This document shows positions 49,254-59,041 of a stretch of 64,000 nucleotides of DNA, in pieces. Each line of letters begins with the position of its first letter. Position 1 is the first letter of the stretch. Below the pieces are notes generated by a model. It was not told where the DNA came from. It did no database searches and saw only the letters and a list, made by a program, of their open reading frames with translations. This DNA is from Sphingobacterium sp. N143. Its GTDB lineage: Bacteria; Bacteroidota; Bacteroidia; Sphingobacteriales; Sphingobacteriaceae. The stretch spans positions 1-64,000 of the forward strand of contig NZ_JACAIS010000015.1 of NCBI RefSeq assembly GCF_030325625.1. The letters run 5' to 3'. A program made the position numbers and the translations under genes.

Positions 49254-50294
49254 ATGTCGCAGTCAAAAAGAATCTATCAGATCGACCTCTTTCGATTTAT
49301 CGCAGCTTCAGCAGTGATGCTCTATCATTATTTATATCGGGGGTATAAGGCCGGTGATATGTCCTTATTGCGTTTTGATGAGATTGGTGAATACTTGCGA
49401 TACGGCTACTTGGGAGTGGATTTTTTCTTTATGATCAGTGGTTTTGTGATCGCTTTTTCCATTAAGCATCTTTCTTTGCCAAAATTTGTCGTCTCGCGTT
49501 TTAAGCGATTGTACCCGATGTTCTGGATCTGTCTGCTGCTCACTTTTATGGTAACTTATTTTTGGGGAGCTCCCCGATATCAGGTAACATTCAGGCAATT
49601 GTTGGCTAATCTGACAATGATCCAGGATTTATTGGGTTATGGAGATGTGGATGGCGCTTACTGGTCACTCTATGTGGAATTGAAATTCTACCTGATTATC
49701 ATCTTATTTCTGATCATAAACCGGTTCAAAAAAATAAGTTTGGACTATCTGGTGTATTTTTGGTTGTTTTTGTCAAGCTTGCGCCACTTTGTGGGACCAT
49801 CAAAAGTCTATGATGCACTCCATGAGTTTTTTATTCTGGACTGGAGTGCCTATTTTATTGCAGGGATAGTCTGCTGTCAGCTATTTTTACGTGGACCGGC
49901 AATTAAGTATTTTATACTGTTGGCTTGGAGCCTATTCTTGTCTATTGATGGCGCAATTGGCCGTATTAATTGGTTGGAACGTACTTTCCATAGTGATTTT
50001 TCACCTTATAGCATCAGCATGGCGATTATATCCTTCTACCTGTTGATGCTGCTTGTTGCCTGCAACAAGTTGCAGTGCCTAAATTCGTCGAGATTTGTTA
50101 AAATCGGCATGTTGACCTACCCCTTATACTTAATTCACCAGCATATCGGGTTTATTATCTTTAATCACGCTTATGCTTATCTGAATAAATATCTACTTGT
50201 TGGCACTGTTATGCTCCTGATGTTTGCCCTGGCTTATCTGTTGAGCGACCGGATTGAACCCAAGTTGATGAAGAGGTTTAATAATCGCCATTAA
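49254..50294 (+). CDS. Membrane acyltransferase family 3 protein
   Basis: A 346-residue protein with about ten transmembrane helices and AT3 family motifs: QIDLFRFIAASAVMLYHYLYRG at the start, YLGVDFFFMISGFVIAFS, and SRFKRLYPMFWICLL. Such enzymes transfer acyl groups, often acetyl, to exported sugars. Unlike the protein at 32766 it has no SGNH domain. It is divergent from the pilin operon. The target (glycan, glycolipid or pilus) is unknown. Confidence 0.88.
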   Translation: MSQSKRIYQIDLFRFIAASAVMLYHYLYRGYKAGDMSLLRFDEIGEYLRYGYLGVDFFFMISGFVIAFSIKHLSLPKFVVSRFKRLYPMFWICLLLTFMVTYFWGAPRYQVTFRQLLANLTMIQDLLGYGDVDGAYWSLYVELKFYLIIILFLIINRFKKISLDYLVYFWLFLSSLRHFVGPSKVYDALHEFFILDWSAYFIAGIVCCQLFLRGPAIKYFILLAWSLFLSIDGAIGRINWLERTFHSDFSPYSISMAIISFYLLMLLVACNKLQCLNSSRFVKIGMLTYPLYLIHQHIGFIIFNHAYAYLNKYLLVGTVMLLMFALAYLLSDRIEPKLMKRFNNRH

Positions 50295-50376
50295 CGCGCT
50301 TAGAACGGTCTCATGGATGGAAATAGTGATTGAGGTAGCGGATAAAAAGAAATGAAACTTATTATAATAAAATAAA

Positions 50377-50398
50377 GGCCCGAAGCTTACTTCGGACC
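50377..50398 (-). terminator. Terminator of the amidohydrolase gene
   Basis: On the minus strand GGTCCGAAG, a 4-nt loop and CTTCGGGCC form a 9-bp stem with one G-U pair, followed by TTTATTTTATT. On the plus strand the same site has a C-A mismatch, so it is oriented for the minus-strand gene. Confidence 0.8.
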
Positions 50399-50426
50399 TC
50401 CGTTTTTCATAGGTAGTGTCAGACGC

Positions 50427-51776
50427 TTAGAAAACAATGTTCCCCTGATAGATCAGTGACTTTACTGGTGAAAGCCTGGAAATAGCTTCCGCCGAACAGC
50501 TGGCATCAATAAAAGCAAGATCCGCAGCATCACCAACCTTTGGCCATTGTTGTTTTCCTTTATCATCCAGCGGAATAGGACCCGCCGTCGCTAATTTTAA
50601 CATACGGGACAAACCAAATTCTGTGGCCTGTCCATATAACTGGGCTGCAATATTGGCTTTTTGTAAGACACTTCCGCTCCCGAATGTGCTCCAATGATCC
50701 AGAATACTGTCGTTTCCAGTCATTACTTTGACGTTATTTTCCATCAGTGTCGGAATTGGCATGATCAGCCCTCCAAAAGGAACTGTAGATACAATTCCGA
50801 TCTGTGCCGCACCCAATTGTTCGGCTATGGCCTGCTGTTTGGCTTTGTCCAGCTTAGCTAATACAAAACAATGACTCAGGTACGTTTTGCCTTTAAGGGC
50901 AGGGTTCTCATTGACCTTTTTGATCAGATACTCGACTGTTTTTAGCCCCGATTCTCCGGACTCATGTAAATGGATATCGATCCCTTTATTGTTGTCTAAG
51001 GCCAGCTGAACAGTAAAATCCATTGTCTTTTCAATAGCGCCATCGATCGTGAAAGGATCAACACCTCCAATAAAATCAATATTGGTACGGGCAGCCTCTT
51101 TCAGGTAAGGGACAGAATCCGTATAGAACACCCCATGTTGTGGAAAAGCAACCAATTCAGCACCAAAGCTATTCTTTTTGTTTTCCAGCGCAAGTTGTAG
51201 GTTACGTAACGAATCCAGCTTGGAGGTCGGTTCAATATTGACGTGACTACGGGCAAATGCCGTTCCCTTAGACTGTAACAGTTCAATAAGCTTCTCGGCT
51301 TTAAAGGTCGAATTCTTTAAGAGTTCAGGGAGAATTTTTTGCTCCAGGGCAATCATGCCCTTTACACCCCCGGGACCACGTCTGATAGCCTGCCATTTAT
51401 CGCCATAGAAGGTTTTGTCCAGGTGGATATGCATGTCGCGAAAGGAGGGCAACATCAAAAGGCCCTTAGCATCGATGGCATCAGCATCAGTGCTGTTGGC
51501 ATTGATTGCCTTGATTTTTCCCGCTTCGATCTGAACGGAAAAAAGGGCGGTCTTGGTGGCGGTGACATTTCCCTCGGCATCATATTCAAATCCTGTTTCC
51601 AGGAGGACGTTTTTTAAGGTATAGTTCTTTTTGCCTTGATGTGCGGTCAACGTTTTTTCAACTTCAGTCTGTGCAGAATTTTCTGCAAATAGCATTCCGG
51701 GGATGAATGTTGCTCCAGCAAGTGCCAAGGCAGAGTTGCGGATAAATTCTTTGCGTGTAAGCGGCGTTGTTTTCAT
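50427..51776 (-). CDS. Exported amidohydrolase, cytosine-deaminase (CodA) related
   Basis: A 449-residue metal-dependent hydrolase with a probable Tat signal (RKEFIRNSALALAGATFIP, ending LFAE). The TIM-barrel motifs are those of the cytosine deaminase group: DMHIHLDKTF (metal His pair), FPQHGVF, DIHLHESGES, LSHCFVLAKL and TGNDSILDHWSTFGSG, in which the Asp is the catalytic metal ligand. Export makes simple pyrimidine salvage less likely, and the substrate is uncertain. An AraC-family gene lies 122 bp upstream on the same strand. Confidence 0.85.
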   Translation of the reverse strand: MKTTPLTRKEFIRNSALALAGATFIPGMLFAENSAQTEVEKTLTAHQGKKNYTLKNVLLETGFEYDAEGNVTATKTALFSVQIEAGKIKAINANSTDADAIDAKGLLMLPSFRDMHIHLDKTFYGDKWQAIRRGPGGVKGMIALEQKILPELLKNSTFKAEKLIELLQSKGTAFARSHVNIEPTSKLDSLRNLQLALENKKNSFGAELVAFPQHGVFYTDSVPYLKEAARTNIDFIGGVDPFTIDGAIEKTMDFTVQLALDNNKGIDIHLHESGESGLKTVEYLIKKVNENPALKGKTYLSHCFVLAKLDKAKQQAIAEQLGAAQIGIVSTVPFGGLIMPIPTLMENNVKVMTGNDSILDHWSTFGSGSVLQKANIAAQLYGQATEFGLSRMLKLATAGPIPLDDKGKQQWPKVGDAADLAFIDASCSAEAISRLSPVKSLIYQGNIVF

Positions 51777-51898
51777 TTGACTTCCTTTTTTTACTTGATA
51801 GCTCTCAGGCTCGGTATAAAAATAAACCAGCCTTTTGACAAAGTTACACCCAGGTGGTCCTTTTATAACAGGGTGATTTCTTCCATTTTTTGTGTGAT

Positions 51899-52759
51899 TT
51901 ATCTTTTTTCTCTAAAATCACTCGGACTGACACCCGTCTGGAGCTTAAAAAAGTTGGAAAAATAAGCTTGATCGGCAAAACCTAATTCGAAGGCAATCTC
52001 CTTGATCGACAATTCAGTACTCTGAAGAAGACGTTTGGCTTCAACACTTATGCGTTGATGGATCAGCTGGGTAGCAGATATCTTTAAATGTTTTTTACAT
52101 AGAATATTCAGATAATTGGGGGAGATGTGCAATTTTTCAGCATAAAAAACAACTAATTTTTGTTCCCTGAAAAATTCGTCGATCAGCATATTGAATTTTG
52201 CTAATCGAGGAATAGATTGGTATACCTTAAACTCCGTGAATACCTGTTCTGCCTCGCGGCTTACGATGGCGGCAATGACACCTGCACGGGCCGTGATCAA
52301 GGGAACAAGGGTATTTTCTCGCGTGAGTTCCTTCTTGACGGATTCAAATTCATAATGTAATTGAGTAAATGCCTCTGCTGTAAGGTCAATCACCGGATGA
52401 TTTTGATAGTTGGTAAAGGAAAATCGAAAGAAAGGAGCAAAATGCTCAAAAAAGGAACGCTCGATCATCAGTTGATAGCCAACGGTCCCTTTATGTATAT
52501 GCCATTTATGCAGCTGACCTGGGAAAAGTACATGCACCTGATGGCCTTTAATGGGATAATCAACCGAATCAATGGTATGCACGCCCGAAGCCTGATCGAA
52601 CAGATTGATGATGAAAAAATCATGTTTATGAGGCTTTTCAATAAGCCGCTCCCCGTGCAATTCATTGAATAAGAGTTCTTCTCTGCCAGCGGTCTGTTCT
52701 TTGCGAAAACCATCCAACCCAATGACGGGTGCCCATATAGTTGCATTTCGTTTATCCAT
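51899..52759 (-). CDS. AraC-family transcriptional regulator
   Basis: A 286-residue regulator with an N-terminal cupin-like sensor (about 40-120; EKPHKHDFFIINLFDQ, HVLFPGQLHKWHI) and a C-terminal AraC DNA-binding domain (about 185-285; VFYAEKLHISPNYLNILCKKH and SIKEIAFELGFADQAYFSNFF, TGVSPSDFR). It precedes the amidohydrolase gene on the same strand and probably regulates it. Inducer unknown. Confidence 0.9.
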   Translation of the reverse strand: MDKRNATIWAPVIGLDGFRKEQTAGREELLFNELHGERLIEKPHKHDFFIINLFDQASGVHTIDSVDYPIKGHQVHVLFPGQLHKWHIHKGTVGYQLMIERSFFEHFAPFFRFSFTNYQNHPVIDLTAEAFTQLHYEFESVKKELTRENTLVPLITARAGVIAAIVSREAEQVFTEFKVYQSIPRLAKFNMLIDEFFREQKLVVFYAEKLHISPNYLNILCKKHLKISATQLIHQRISVEAKRLLQSTELSIKEIAFELGFADQAYFSNFFKLQTGVSPSDFREKR

Positions 52760-53002
52760 AATAGCTCATGTCAGCTCTAAAATACGAAACCCCTATGAGT
52801 ATTCAGCTCATAAACAAAAATTAGCTGCAGACCGGGGTAGCGTGGTGTGAAGATGTTCATTGTACCCAATATGCAGTTAAAATTGGGGGATAATTTGCTA
52901 AAATAAATCTATGTACACCCATATATTCTGGCTAATTTTATAAATGTCAATAAGACATCAACAGGAAGTTCAGCTGTAACAGCTAATAAAAAATATACCC
53001 CC

Positions 53003-56000
53003 ATGAAAATACGCAACATGTACGTTTTAATTCTGCTGGTAGTGACTTTTATCAACGCGACACCCACTCTTTATGCGCAGGGAGGGGATCAGATATTGGA
53101 TGGGATAGGTGAGACTGGCATGGTGGCTCGTTATATTTTTGATGGCGATGTCAAAGACTGGTCGCGAAATGGGTTACATGGTAAACTTCAGGGAACAAAA
53201 GCTTCCTTTGTTGAAGACCCCCAGTTTGGCAAGGTGCTGTCCCTTTCCGGGGGGAAGGAAGATTACGTTTTATTGCCCGCACAGACATTGACAGATCTTG
53301 AATCGCTCAGCATGACCGGCTGGATTTATTTGCGTGCTGAACAGCAGGATCAATGTTTTTTTGATTTCGGTGAACGGCGAACAGGCCATTTTTTTGTGGC
53401 GCCAGTAGGAACGGGGACTCGAAAGGGATATCAGGCAGTGATTTCTACGCAAGATGGAACTGAATATGCCGCTACTTCTTCGATGATACCGAAAGGCCGA
53501 TGGGTGCATATGGCCGTTGTGATTGATATCCCCGCTAAATCAATGCGAACATACCTGGATGGAAAATCCGCTAGGCAAGTCCAAAATATACCACAAGAAC
53601 TGGCGCACATCATCGGACAACAGGGGGCGAAACGAACACTGCGTATTGGTCGCTCCTTATTGCCGGGCACACCTGGTTTAGATGCCTTGCTCCACGATTT
53701 TCGTATTTATCGTATTCCGCTGAGTCAGAAACAAGTCGACAACATATATACCAATGCCCTGAAGGGAGAAAACGAAGAGTCCTCGGCAACTGCGGCGGCA
53801 GAAGATGACTTGCCGAAATTTCCAATCAGCAAAGCACAGCTTTATAACGCTTACTTGATAGGTGTATCAGACGTAACCGTGGAAACGGAGGTCGGCGAGC
53901 TCCCCCGATTGCCAAGCTATGTGGAGGGAACCTATCGTGATGGCATGGCTGGTCCCAAGGTACGTGTTTTATGGCCTGCACCCAGCGATAATAATGCGGT
54001 ACTGCAGGAGACTGCCTATACCATTTTCGGACATGTTCCGGGGACAGACCTCCAGCCCAAGGCGACAATTACCGTGAAAGGAAAAGGTAAAGCAGTAACA
54101 CCGGGTATGAAGCTGGAGCCTTTCCGCCTGGATCAGGTTGTCCTGACAACAGATGGACAGCAGCATGATACCAAATTTATGGAGAATCGCAATAAATTTC
54201 TCGATACATTGGCTAAAACCGACCCGAATTCTTTTCTCTATATGTTTCGGCACGCCTTTGGTCAACGGCAACCTGATGGTGCCGAACCTCTCGGGGTATG
54301 GGATAGCCAGGATACCAAATTGAGAGGACATGCGACCGGACATTATATGACTGCTATTGCGCAGGCCTATGCAAGCACAGGATATGATCGGGCCCTTCAA
54401 GCCGTGTTTCTCCGAAAAATGGATACCATGGTCAATGTGCTATATACCTTGTCACAGCTTGCTGGGAAACCACAAAAAAAGGATGCAAATACCTATGTGG
54501 CAGACCCTAAGGCCGTTCCTTTCGGTGCTGGTAAGTCCAATTATGATTCGGATCTTAGCGACAAAGGCATCCGCACCGACTATTGGAACTGGGGTAAAGG
54601 ATACATCAGTGCCTATCCTCCGGATCAGTTCATTATGCTGGAGAAAGGTGCAAAATATGGCGGTCAGAAAAATCAGGTATGGGCTCCTTATTACACATTG
54701 CACAAGATACTGGCAGGTTTAATGGATATCTATGAAGTCAGCGGAAACCAAAAAGCGCTGGATATCGCATGTGGTATGGGCGATTGGGTATATGCCCGTC
54801 TTCGTGAAATTCCCGATACAACACGTATAAAAATGTGGAATACCTATATTGCAGGTGAGTTTGGTGGAATGAATGAAGTCATGGCCCGGATGTATCGTGT
54901 CACACAGGAAAAGCGGTATCTAAGTGCCGCCCGGCTTTTTGATAATATTGACATGTTTTACGGTAATGCGGCCCATGTCCATGGATTGGCAAAAAATGTA
55001 GATACCTTTCGGGGCTTGCATGCCAATCAACATATCCCGCAAATTGTAGGAAGTATGGAGATGTATCGGGTATCACATGAGCCCGATTATTACAAAGTGG
55101 CTGATAATTTTTGGTATAAAGTGGTCAACGACTACATGTACAGTATCGGCGGAGTTGCCGGGGCCCGAAACCCTGCCAATGCAGAGTGTTTCATCAGCCA
55201 ACCGGCTACACTCTATGAAAATGGATTTTCTTCAGGTGGACAAAACGAAACCTGTGCGACTTACAATATGTTAAAACTGACCAGCGATCTTTTTCTCTTC
55301 GACCAGCGGGCAGAGTTGATGGATTATTATGAGTGTGGGTTATACAACCATATTTTGGCTTCAGTGGCCAAAGACAGCCCCGCCAATACCTATCATGTGC
55401 CACTTCGACCTGGTGCTGTCAAGCAATTTGGAAATCCGGACATGAAAGGTTTTACTTGCTGTAATGGCACCGCCATCGAAAGTAGTACCAAGCTCCAAAA
55501 TACGATCTATTTTAAAAGTCAAGACAATCAGGCACTGTATGTCAACCTGTATATTCCATCCACGCTATCCTGGAAAGAGCGGGGCATGACGATAGAACAG
55601 ACGACTAGTTTTCCGAAAGAAGATCAAACGAGTTTGAAGATTAAGGGCCATGGTCGGCTGGCGATCTATGTGCGGGTACCGGGATGGGCTACAAAAGGTT
55701 TTTTTGTGACGATTAACGGAGAGCCTCAACATAGCAAAGCCGAACCTGGAACATACGTCAAGTTGGACCGTAGCTGGAAAGACGGGGATCTGATTACACT
55801 AAAGATGCCGTTCCAGTTTCACCTGGATCCCGTAATGGATCAGCAGAATATCGCGAGTCTATTTTATGGCCCTATCCTGTTGGCTGCTCAGGAGCCTGTG
55901 GCAAGAAAGGATTGGCGTAAAATAACACTTGATGCCCACGATATTGGTAAGTCTATCAAGGGTAATCCCGCAACATTGGAATTTACGGTAGGAGATGTGC

Positions 56001-56065
56001 GCTTTAAGCCATTTTACGACACCTATGGACGCCATTCTGTTTACTTGGATGTGACCTTAGAGTAG
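53003..56065 (+). CDS. GH127 (DUF1680) beta-L-arabinofuranosidase-like glycosidase with N-terminal LamG domain
   Basis: A 1020-residue secreted enzyme: signal peptide (ending TLYAQ), LamG/concanavalin-like domain (about 38-252; VARYIFDGDVKDWSRNGLHG), an Ig-like linker (about 285-370) and the GH127 catalytic region (about 385-1015). Conserved GH127 features are GHATGHYMTAIAQAY, the Glu749-x-Cys751 in NETCATYNMLKL, and Cys819-Cys820 in FTCCNGTAIES, the residues used for zinc binding and catalysis in the characterised enzyme HypBA1. It probably cleaves terminal beta-L-arabinofuranose or a related sugar. Followed by a two-component pair. Confidence 0.88.
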   Translation: MKIRNMYVLILLVVTFINATPTLYAQGGDQILDGIGETGMVARYIFDGDVKDWSRNGLHGKLQGTKASFVEDPQFGKVLSLSGGKEDYVLLPAQTLTDLESLSMTGWIYLRAEQQDQCFFDFGERRTGHFFVAPVGTGTRKGYQAVISTQDGTEYAATSSMIPKGRWVHMAVVIDIPAKSMRTYLDGKSARQVQNIPQELAHIIGQQGAKRTLRIGRSLLPGTPGLDALLHDFRIYRIPLSQKQVDNIYTNALKGENEESSATAAAEDDLPKFPISKAQLYNAYLIGVSDVTVETEVGELPRLPSYVEGTYRDGMAGPKVRVLWPAPSDNNAVLQETAYTIFGHVPGTDLQPKATITVKGKGKAVTPGMKLEPFRLDQVVLTTDGQQHDTKFMENRNKFLDTLAKTDPNSFLYMFRHAFGQRQPDGAEPLGVWDSQDTKLRGHATGHYMTAIAQAYASTGYDRALQAVFLRKMDTMVNVLYTLSQLAGKPQKKDANTYVADPKAVPFGAGKSNYDSDLSDKGIRTDYWNWGKGYISAYPPDQFIMLEKGAKYGGQKNQVWAPYYTLHKILAGLMDIYEVSGNQKALDIACGMGDWVYARLREIPDTTRIKMWNTYIAGEFGGMNEVMARMYRVTQEKRYLSAARLFDNIDMFYGNAAHVHGLAKNVDTFRGLHANQHIPQIVGSMEMYRVSHEPDYYKVADNFWYKVVNDYMYSIGGVAGARNPANAECFISQPATLYENGFSSGGQNETCATYNMLKLTSDLFLFDQRAELMDYYECGLYNHILASVAKDSPANTYHVPLRPGAVKQFGNPDMKGFTCCNGTAIESSTKLQNTIYFKSQDNQALYVNLYIPSTLSWKERGMTIEQTTSFPKEDQTSLKIKGHGRLAIYVRVPGWATKGFFVTINGEPQHSKAEPGTYVKLDRSWKDGDLITLKMPFQFHLDPVMDQQNIASLFYGPILLAAQEPVARKDWRKITLDAHDIGKSIKGNPATLEFTVGDVRFKPFYDTYGRHSVYLDVTLE

Positions 56066-56105
56066 TATTTTGATCCGGTTTCCCAATTCTTTCCTAAATT
56101 CAAGA

Positions 56106-56113
56106 TACCTTTG
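56106..56113 (+). promoter_or_regulatory. -7 promoter element for the two-component operon
   Basis: TACCTTTG matches TAnnTTTG exactly and lies 70 bp before the ATG at 56183. No TTG was found 20 bp upstream. It suggests transcription of the regulator/kinase pair independently of the glycosidase. Confidence 0.4.
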
Positions 56114-56182
56114 TACAAGTAGTAACGGTATGTGATACGATCAAAAAAACGTAAATTACGAAAAGAACAAAGCATTGATTGG

Positions 56183-56860
56183 ATGAAAATACTTGTCATT
56201 GAAGACGAAAAAGAATTGCGGGAAATCTTGAGGACATCGCTTGTGAAGGAGGCGTATACAGTAGAAACTGCCTGCGACTATGCAAGCGCGCTGGAGAAAA
56301 TTTCAATCTATGAATATGACTGTATTTTGCTCGATATTATGCTTCCGGGCGGCAATGGCCTACAGATACTGGATCAGCTCAAAGAAGCCGATAAATCAGA
56401 AAATGTGATTATTATATCCGCAAAGGATTCTTTGGACGATAAGCTGAAGGGGCTGGAACTTGGAGCTGATGATTATCTCACGAAACCGTTTCATATTGCG
56501 GAATTAAACGCCCGGATTAAGGCTGTACTACGGAGAAAGCAGCGCGATGGCAAAAACACCTTGGAAATGGGGAATATCGTGCTTGATCTAAGCGAACGCT
56601 GCCTTTTGATCGGGGGAGCGCAGATCCCCTTAAATAGAAAAGAGTTTGACATACTCAACTACTTCTTATTGAATAAAAATCGCCTTGTCAGCAAAAATGC
56701 GTTGGCCGAGCATGTTTGGGGAGACAATACAGACCAGGCCGATAACCTTGATTTTATCTACTCCCAAATAAAAAATTTACGGAAGAAGTTTCTGGCAAAT
56801 CAGGCAACAGTAGATTTTGAAGCTGTCTATGGCATAGGATATAAACTGATCGAAAAATGA
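56183..56860 (+). CDS. OmpR/PhoB-family response regulator
   Basis: The ATG at 56183 is chosen because the receiver begins MKILVIEDEKELRE at once; a GTG at 56132 would add 17 basic residues not found in the family. The 225-residue product has a receiver domain with Asp51 as phosphoacceptor (ILLDIMLPGGNG) and Lys in YLTKPFHIAEL, and a winged-helix output domain (about 128-223; LNRKEFDILNYFLLNKNRLVS, GIGYKL). Its stop overlaps the kinase start by 4 bp. Confidence 0.93.
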   Translation: MKILVIEDEKELREILRTSLVKEAYTVETACDYASALEKISIYEYDCILLDIMLPGGNGLQILDQLKEADKSENVIIISAKDSLDDKLKGLELGADDYLTKPFHIAELNARIKAVLRRKQRDGKNTLEMGNIVLDLSERCLLIGGAQIPLNRKEFDILNYFLLNKNRLVSKNALAEHVWGDNTDQADNLDFIYSQIKNLRKKFLANQATVDFEAVYGIGYKLIEK

Positions 56861-58134
56861 AATTAGCCAATCAAACGCTCAAGTACCTTTCAGTTTCTGT
56901 ACTTGTTGTCATCGCATTATGGTCAACGATCTTTTACCTTTTCATGTTGGAAGCTATCCACGATAATATTGATGAAGAGCTGGAAAATCAGAAGCGTTTG
57001 ATCATTAAAGAGCTGTCGTCGAATCCTACTGTAGCTCCTGACCTGGAATTTGGGGTAAATAATTATAAGGTCCGTGAAATTTCTGAACAGGAGGCTCTTA
57101 AAATGAGAAATGTGTACAAGGATATCATGCTGTATATGCAGGATGAAGATGACCCAGAGCCCGAACTCGAACCTGTACGCATGCTTACAACGGCATTTGA
57201 ACATCAGGGACATTTCTACGAACTGTCTATCATCAATTCCATGATCGAAGAAAGTGACCTGATCAAAAACCTGTTTTATTCCGTTCTTATTCTATTTGTT
57301 TTGTTGGTCATTAGCATTGTAGCCATCAATAAGGCGTTGCTACAGCGATTGTGGAGCCCATTGTACAGTTTTTTGGATCAACTGACACGATTTCGTTTAG
57401 GACAGACAGACAGTGGACCGACCATGAATACCAAGATTCAGGAGTTTAAGGACCTTCAGCTTGCTGTTAGTACTCTCATCCGTCATAATGAAGAGACCTA
57501 TGAGCAGCAAAAGCAGTTTATCGGAAATGCTTCACATGAATTGCAGACCCCTTTAGCCATTATGATCAATAAACTGGAAATCATGGCCGAAACGGAAGGA
57601 TTTTCAGCGGAACAGTCAAACACGATAGCCGATGTCCTCAATACGGCAGAGCGCTTGGTGCGGTTGAACAAATCGTTATTGCTCCTGACAAAGATTGAGA
57701 ATAAACAGTTTTTGCATAATGAAGACATATTGATCAATACCTTAGTGAGCAATACGATCGATGAGCTAGAGGATATGGCATTATTTAAAAATGTCAGCTT
57801 CAATTTTGTCCAGCAGGGAAAGCTTAGGATCAGACTGGATAGTTCATTGGCAAATATTATCGTGTCAAACCTACTTCGTAATGCCCTATTTCACAATGTT
57901 GAAGGGGGAGAGGTGAATGTCACTGTCAGTGACAAGATGCTGAGGGTGGCGAATACAAGCCTGCATGCTGCCCTGGAAGGGGAGAAAGTCTTTTCCCGTT
58001 TCTACAAATCCGATGCTTCATCCAAAGGTACCGGATTAGGCCTGGCCATCGTTCAGGCCATATGTCATTTGTATGGTTTTATTATTTCATATACCTATGA
58101 AAACAATAGGCACATTTTTCAAGTGAATTTTTAG
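56857..58134 (+). CDS. Membrane sensor histidine kinase
   Basis: A 425-residue kinase partner of the preceding regulator. It has transmembrane helices at about 9-31 and 138-158 with a 105-residue periplasmic sensor between, then a HAMP-like linker, the dimerisation box FIGNASHELQTPLAIM with phospho-acceptor His227, an N-box (LIVSNLLRNALFHNVEGG-type, near 330) and the G-box GTGLGLAIVQAICHLYG. All catalytic motifs appear intact. The signal sensed is unknown. Confidence 0.93.
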   Translation: MKLANQTLKYLSVSVLVVIALWSTIFYLFMLEAIHDNIDEELENQKRLIIKELSSNPTVAPDLEFGVNNYKVREISEQEALKMRNVYKDIMLYMQDEDDPEPELEPVRMLTTAFEHQGHFYELSIINSMIEESDLIKNLFYSVLILFVLLVISIVAINKALLQRLWSPLYSFLDQLTRFRLGQTDSGPTMNTKIQEFKDLQLAVSTLIRHNEETYEQQKQFIGNASHELQTPLAIMINKLEIMAETEGFSAEQSNTIADVLNTAERLVRLNKSLLLLTKIENKQFLHNEDILINTLVSNTIDELEDMALFKNVSFNFVQQGKLRIRLDSSLANIIVSNLLRNALFHNVEGGEVNVTVSDKMLRVANTSLHAALEGEKVFSRFYKSDASSKGTGLGLAIVQAICHLYGFIISYTYENNRHIFQVNF

Positions 58135-58270
58135 CCCCCGCTAATAAATTCCCAAATCTCTACAGATTCATATCGTTACTTTGTTGTACATCAAAAATGA
58201 ATTCATGGAATATCACAACGAGCTCATGAATACAACTGAAAATAAAATACAAATGAATAATTATTTAGAT

Positions 58271-58720
58271 ATGAAACGTAAATTGACATGGAGTGTCTTA
58301 TTCCTTACACTCATCACCTTAGGAGCTTTTGCTCAAGACATACCACAAAGCCAGGTACCTGCAGTGGTCATCAATAGCTTTCAACAGAAATATCCACAGG
58401 CCAAAAGAGTGGATTGGGAATTGAAAAACGGCATATATGAAGCTGAATTTGAAACAGGCCTGTTTGGTGCCGACCACGAAGTATGGTTGCAAAGCAATGG
58501 CACTATTGTGCGTCATAAAGAGGATTTTGCTAAAAATGATCTGCCTCAGGCCGTATTGACACAGATGAAAAGGGATTTTGCCGGCTATCGTATGGAGGAT
58601 GTTAAGAAGATTACGGAAGGGCAAAGAGTGAGCTATGCTTTCGAGATGAAAAATCGAACTGCTGAATGGAAGCTTATTGTGGATAAACAAGGAAATATCT
58701 TGGAAAAAAGAGCCGACTAA
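58271..58720 (+). CDS. Exported PepSY-like (DUF2874) protein
   Basis: The ATG at 58271 is chosen because it starts a signal peptide (MKRKLTWSVLFLTLITLGAFAQ); the frame is open upstream from 58181 but without one. The 149-residue product has two repeats of the PepSY-like fold: VPAVVINSFQQKYPQAKRVDWE...YEAEFE and LPQAVLTQMKRDFAGYRMEDVKK...AFEM. Such periplasmic proteins are often encoded beside two-component systems, as here, and may modulate the sensor or respond to envelope stress. Terminator follows. Confidence 0.85.
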   Translation: MKRKLTWSVLFLTLITLGAFAQDIPQSQVPAVVINSFQQKYPQAKRVDWELKNGIYEAEFETGLFGADHEVWLQSNGTIVRHKEDFAKNDLPQAVLTQMKRDFAGYRMEDVKKITEGQRVSYAFEMKNRTAEWKLIVDKQGNILEKRAD

Positions 58721-58758
58721 AACCGTTCATTGCTCTCAAATGTTCCCCACAAAGACCC

Positions 58759-58788
58759 AATGGCAGTCCGAAGACTGCCATTTTTTAT
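58759..58788 (+). terminator. Terminator after the PepSY-like gene
   Basis: AATGGCAGTC (58759-58768), CGAA tetraloop and GACTGCCATT (58773-58782) form a perfect 10-bp stem followed by TTTT. Confidence 0.92.
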
Positions 58789-59041
58789 TTTTCAGCAGGC
58801 GTCACTCATGTAAGACATTGCTGTTGTCGTTTTTTATCGTCAAACGAGAAAATAATTGCTAGATTTCTTACTGTTTGTAAATCAGCAAGCTGTATTTTTT
58901 TCCTTCTTTATTCTCCTAGAGGAGTACCTAGAACAGCTTACATCACCACTTCAATAGGGAAGACACTGGCAGAGTTTTTGTTCGATTTGGATCTCTAAAG
59001 AAAAGAAAAAATATTTTTTTATAGGTAACGCCAACTACGAT
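58789..59041. other. Intergenic region before the Sel1-HSP90 operon
   Basis: No gene is seen. A short CTCCT/AGGAG inverted repeat lies near 58913-58924. No exact TAnnTTTG element was found, so the promoter of the operon at 59042 is unidentified. Confidence 0.5.

Noticed and set aside
53969-54400. A 143-codon minus-strand frame inside the GH127 gene
   Set aside because: It is antisense to conserved catalytic-domain sequence and has no start context or motif.
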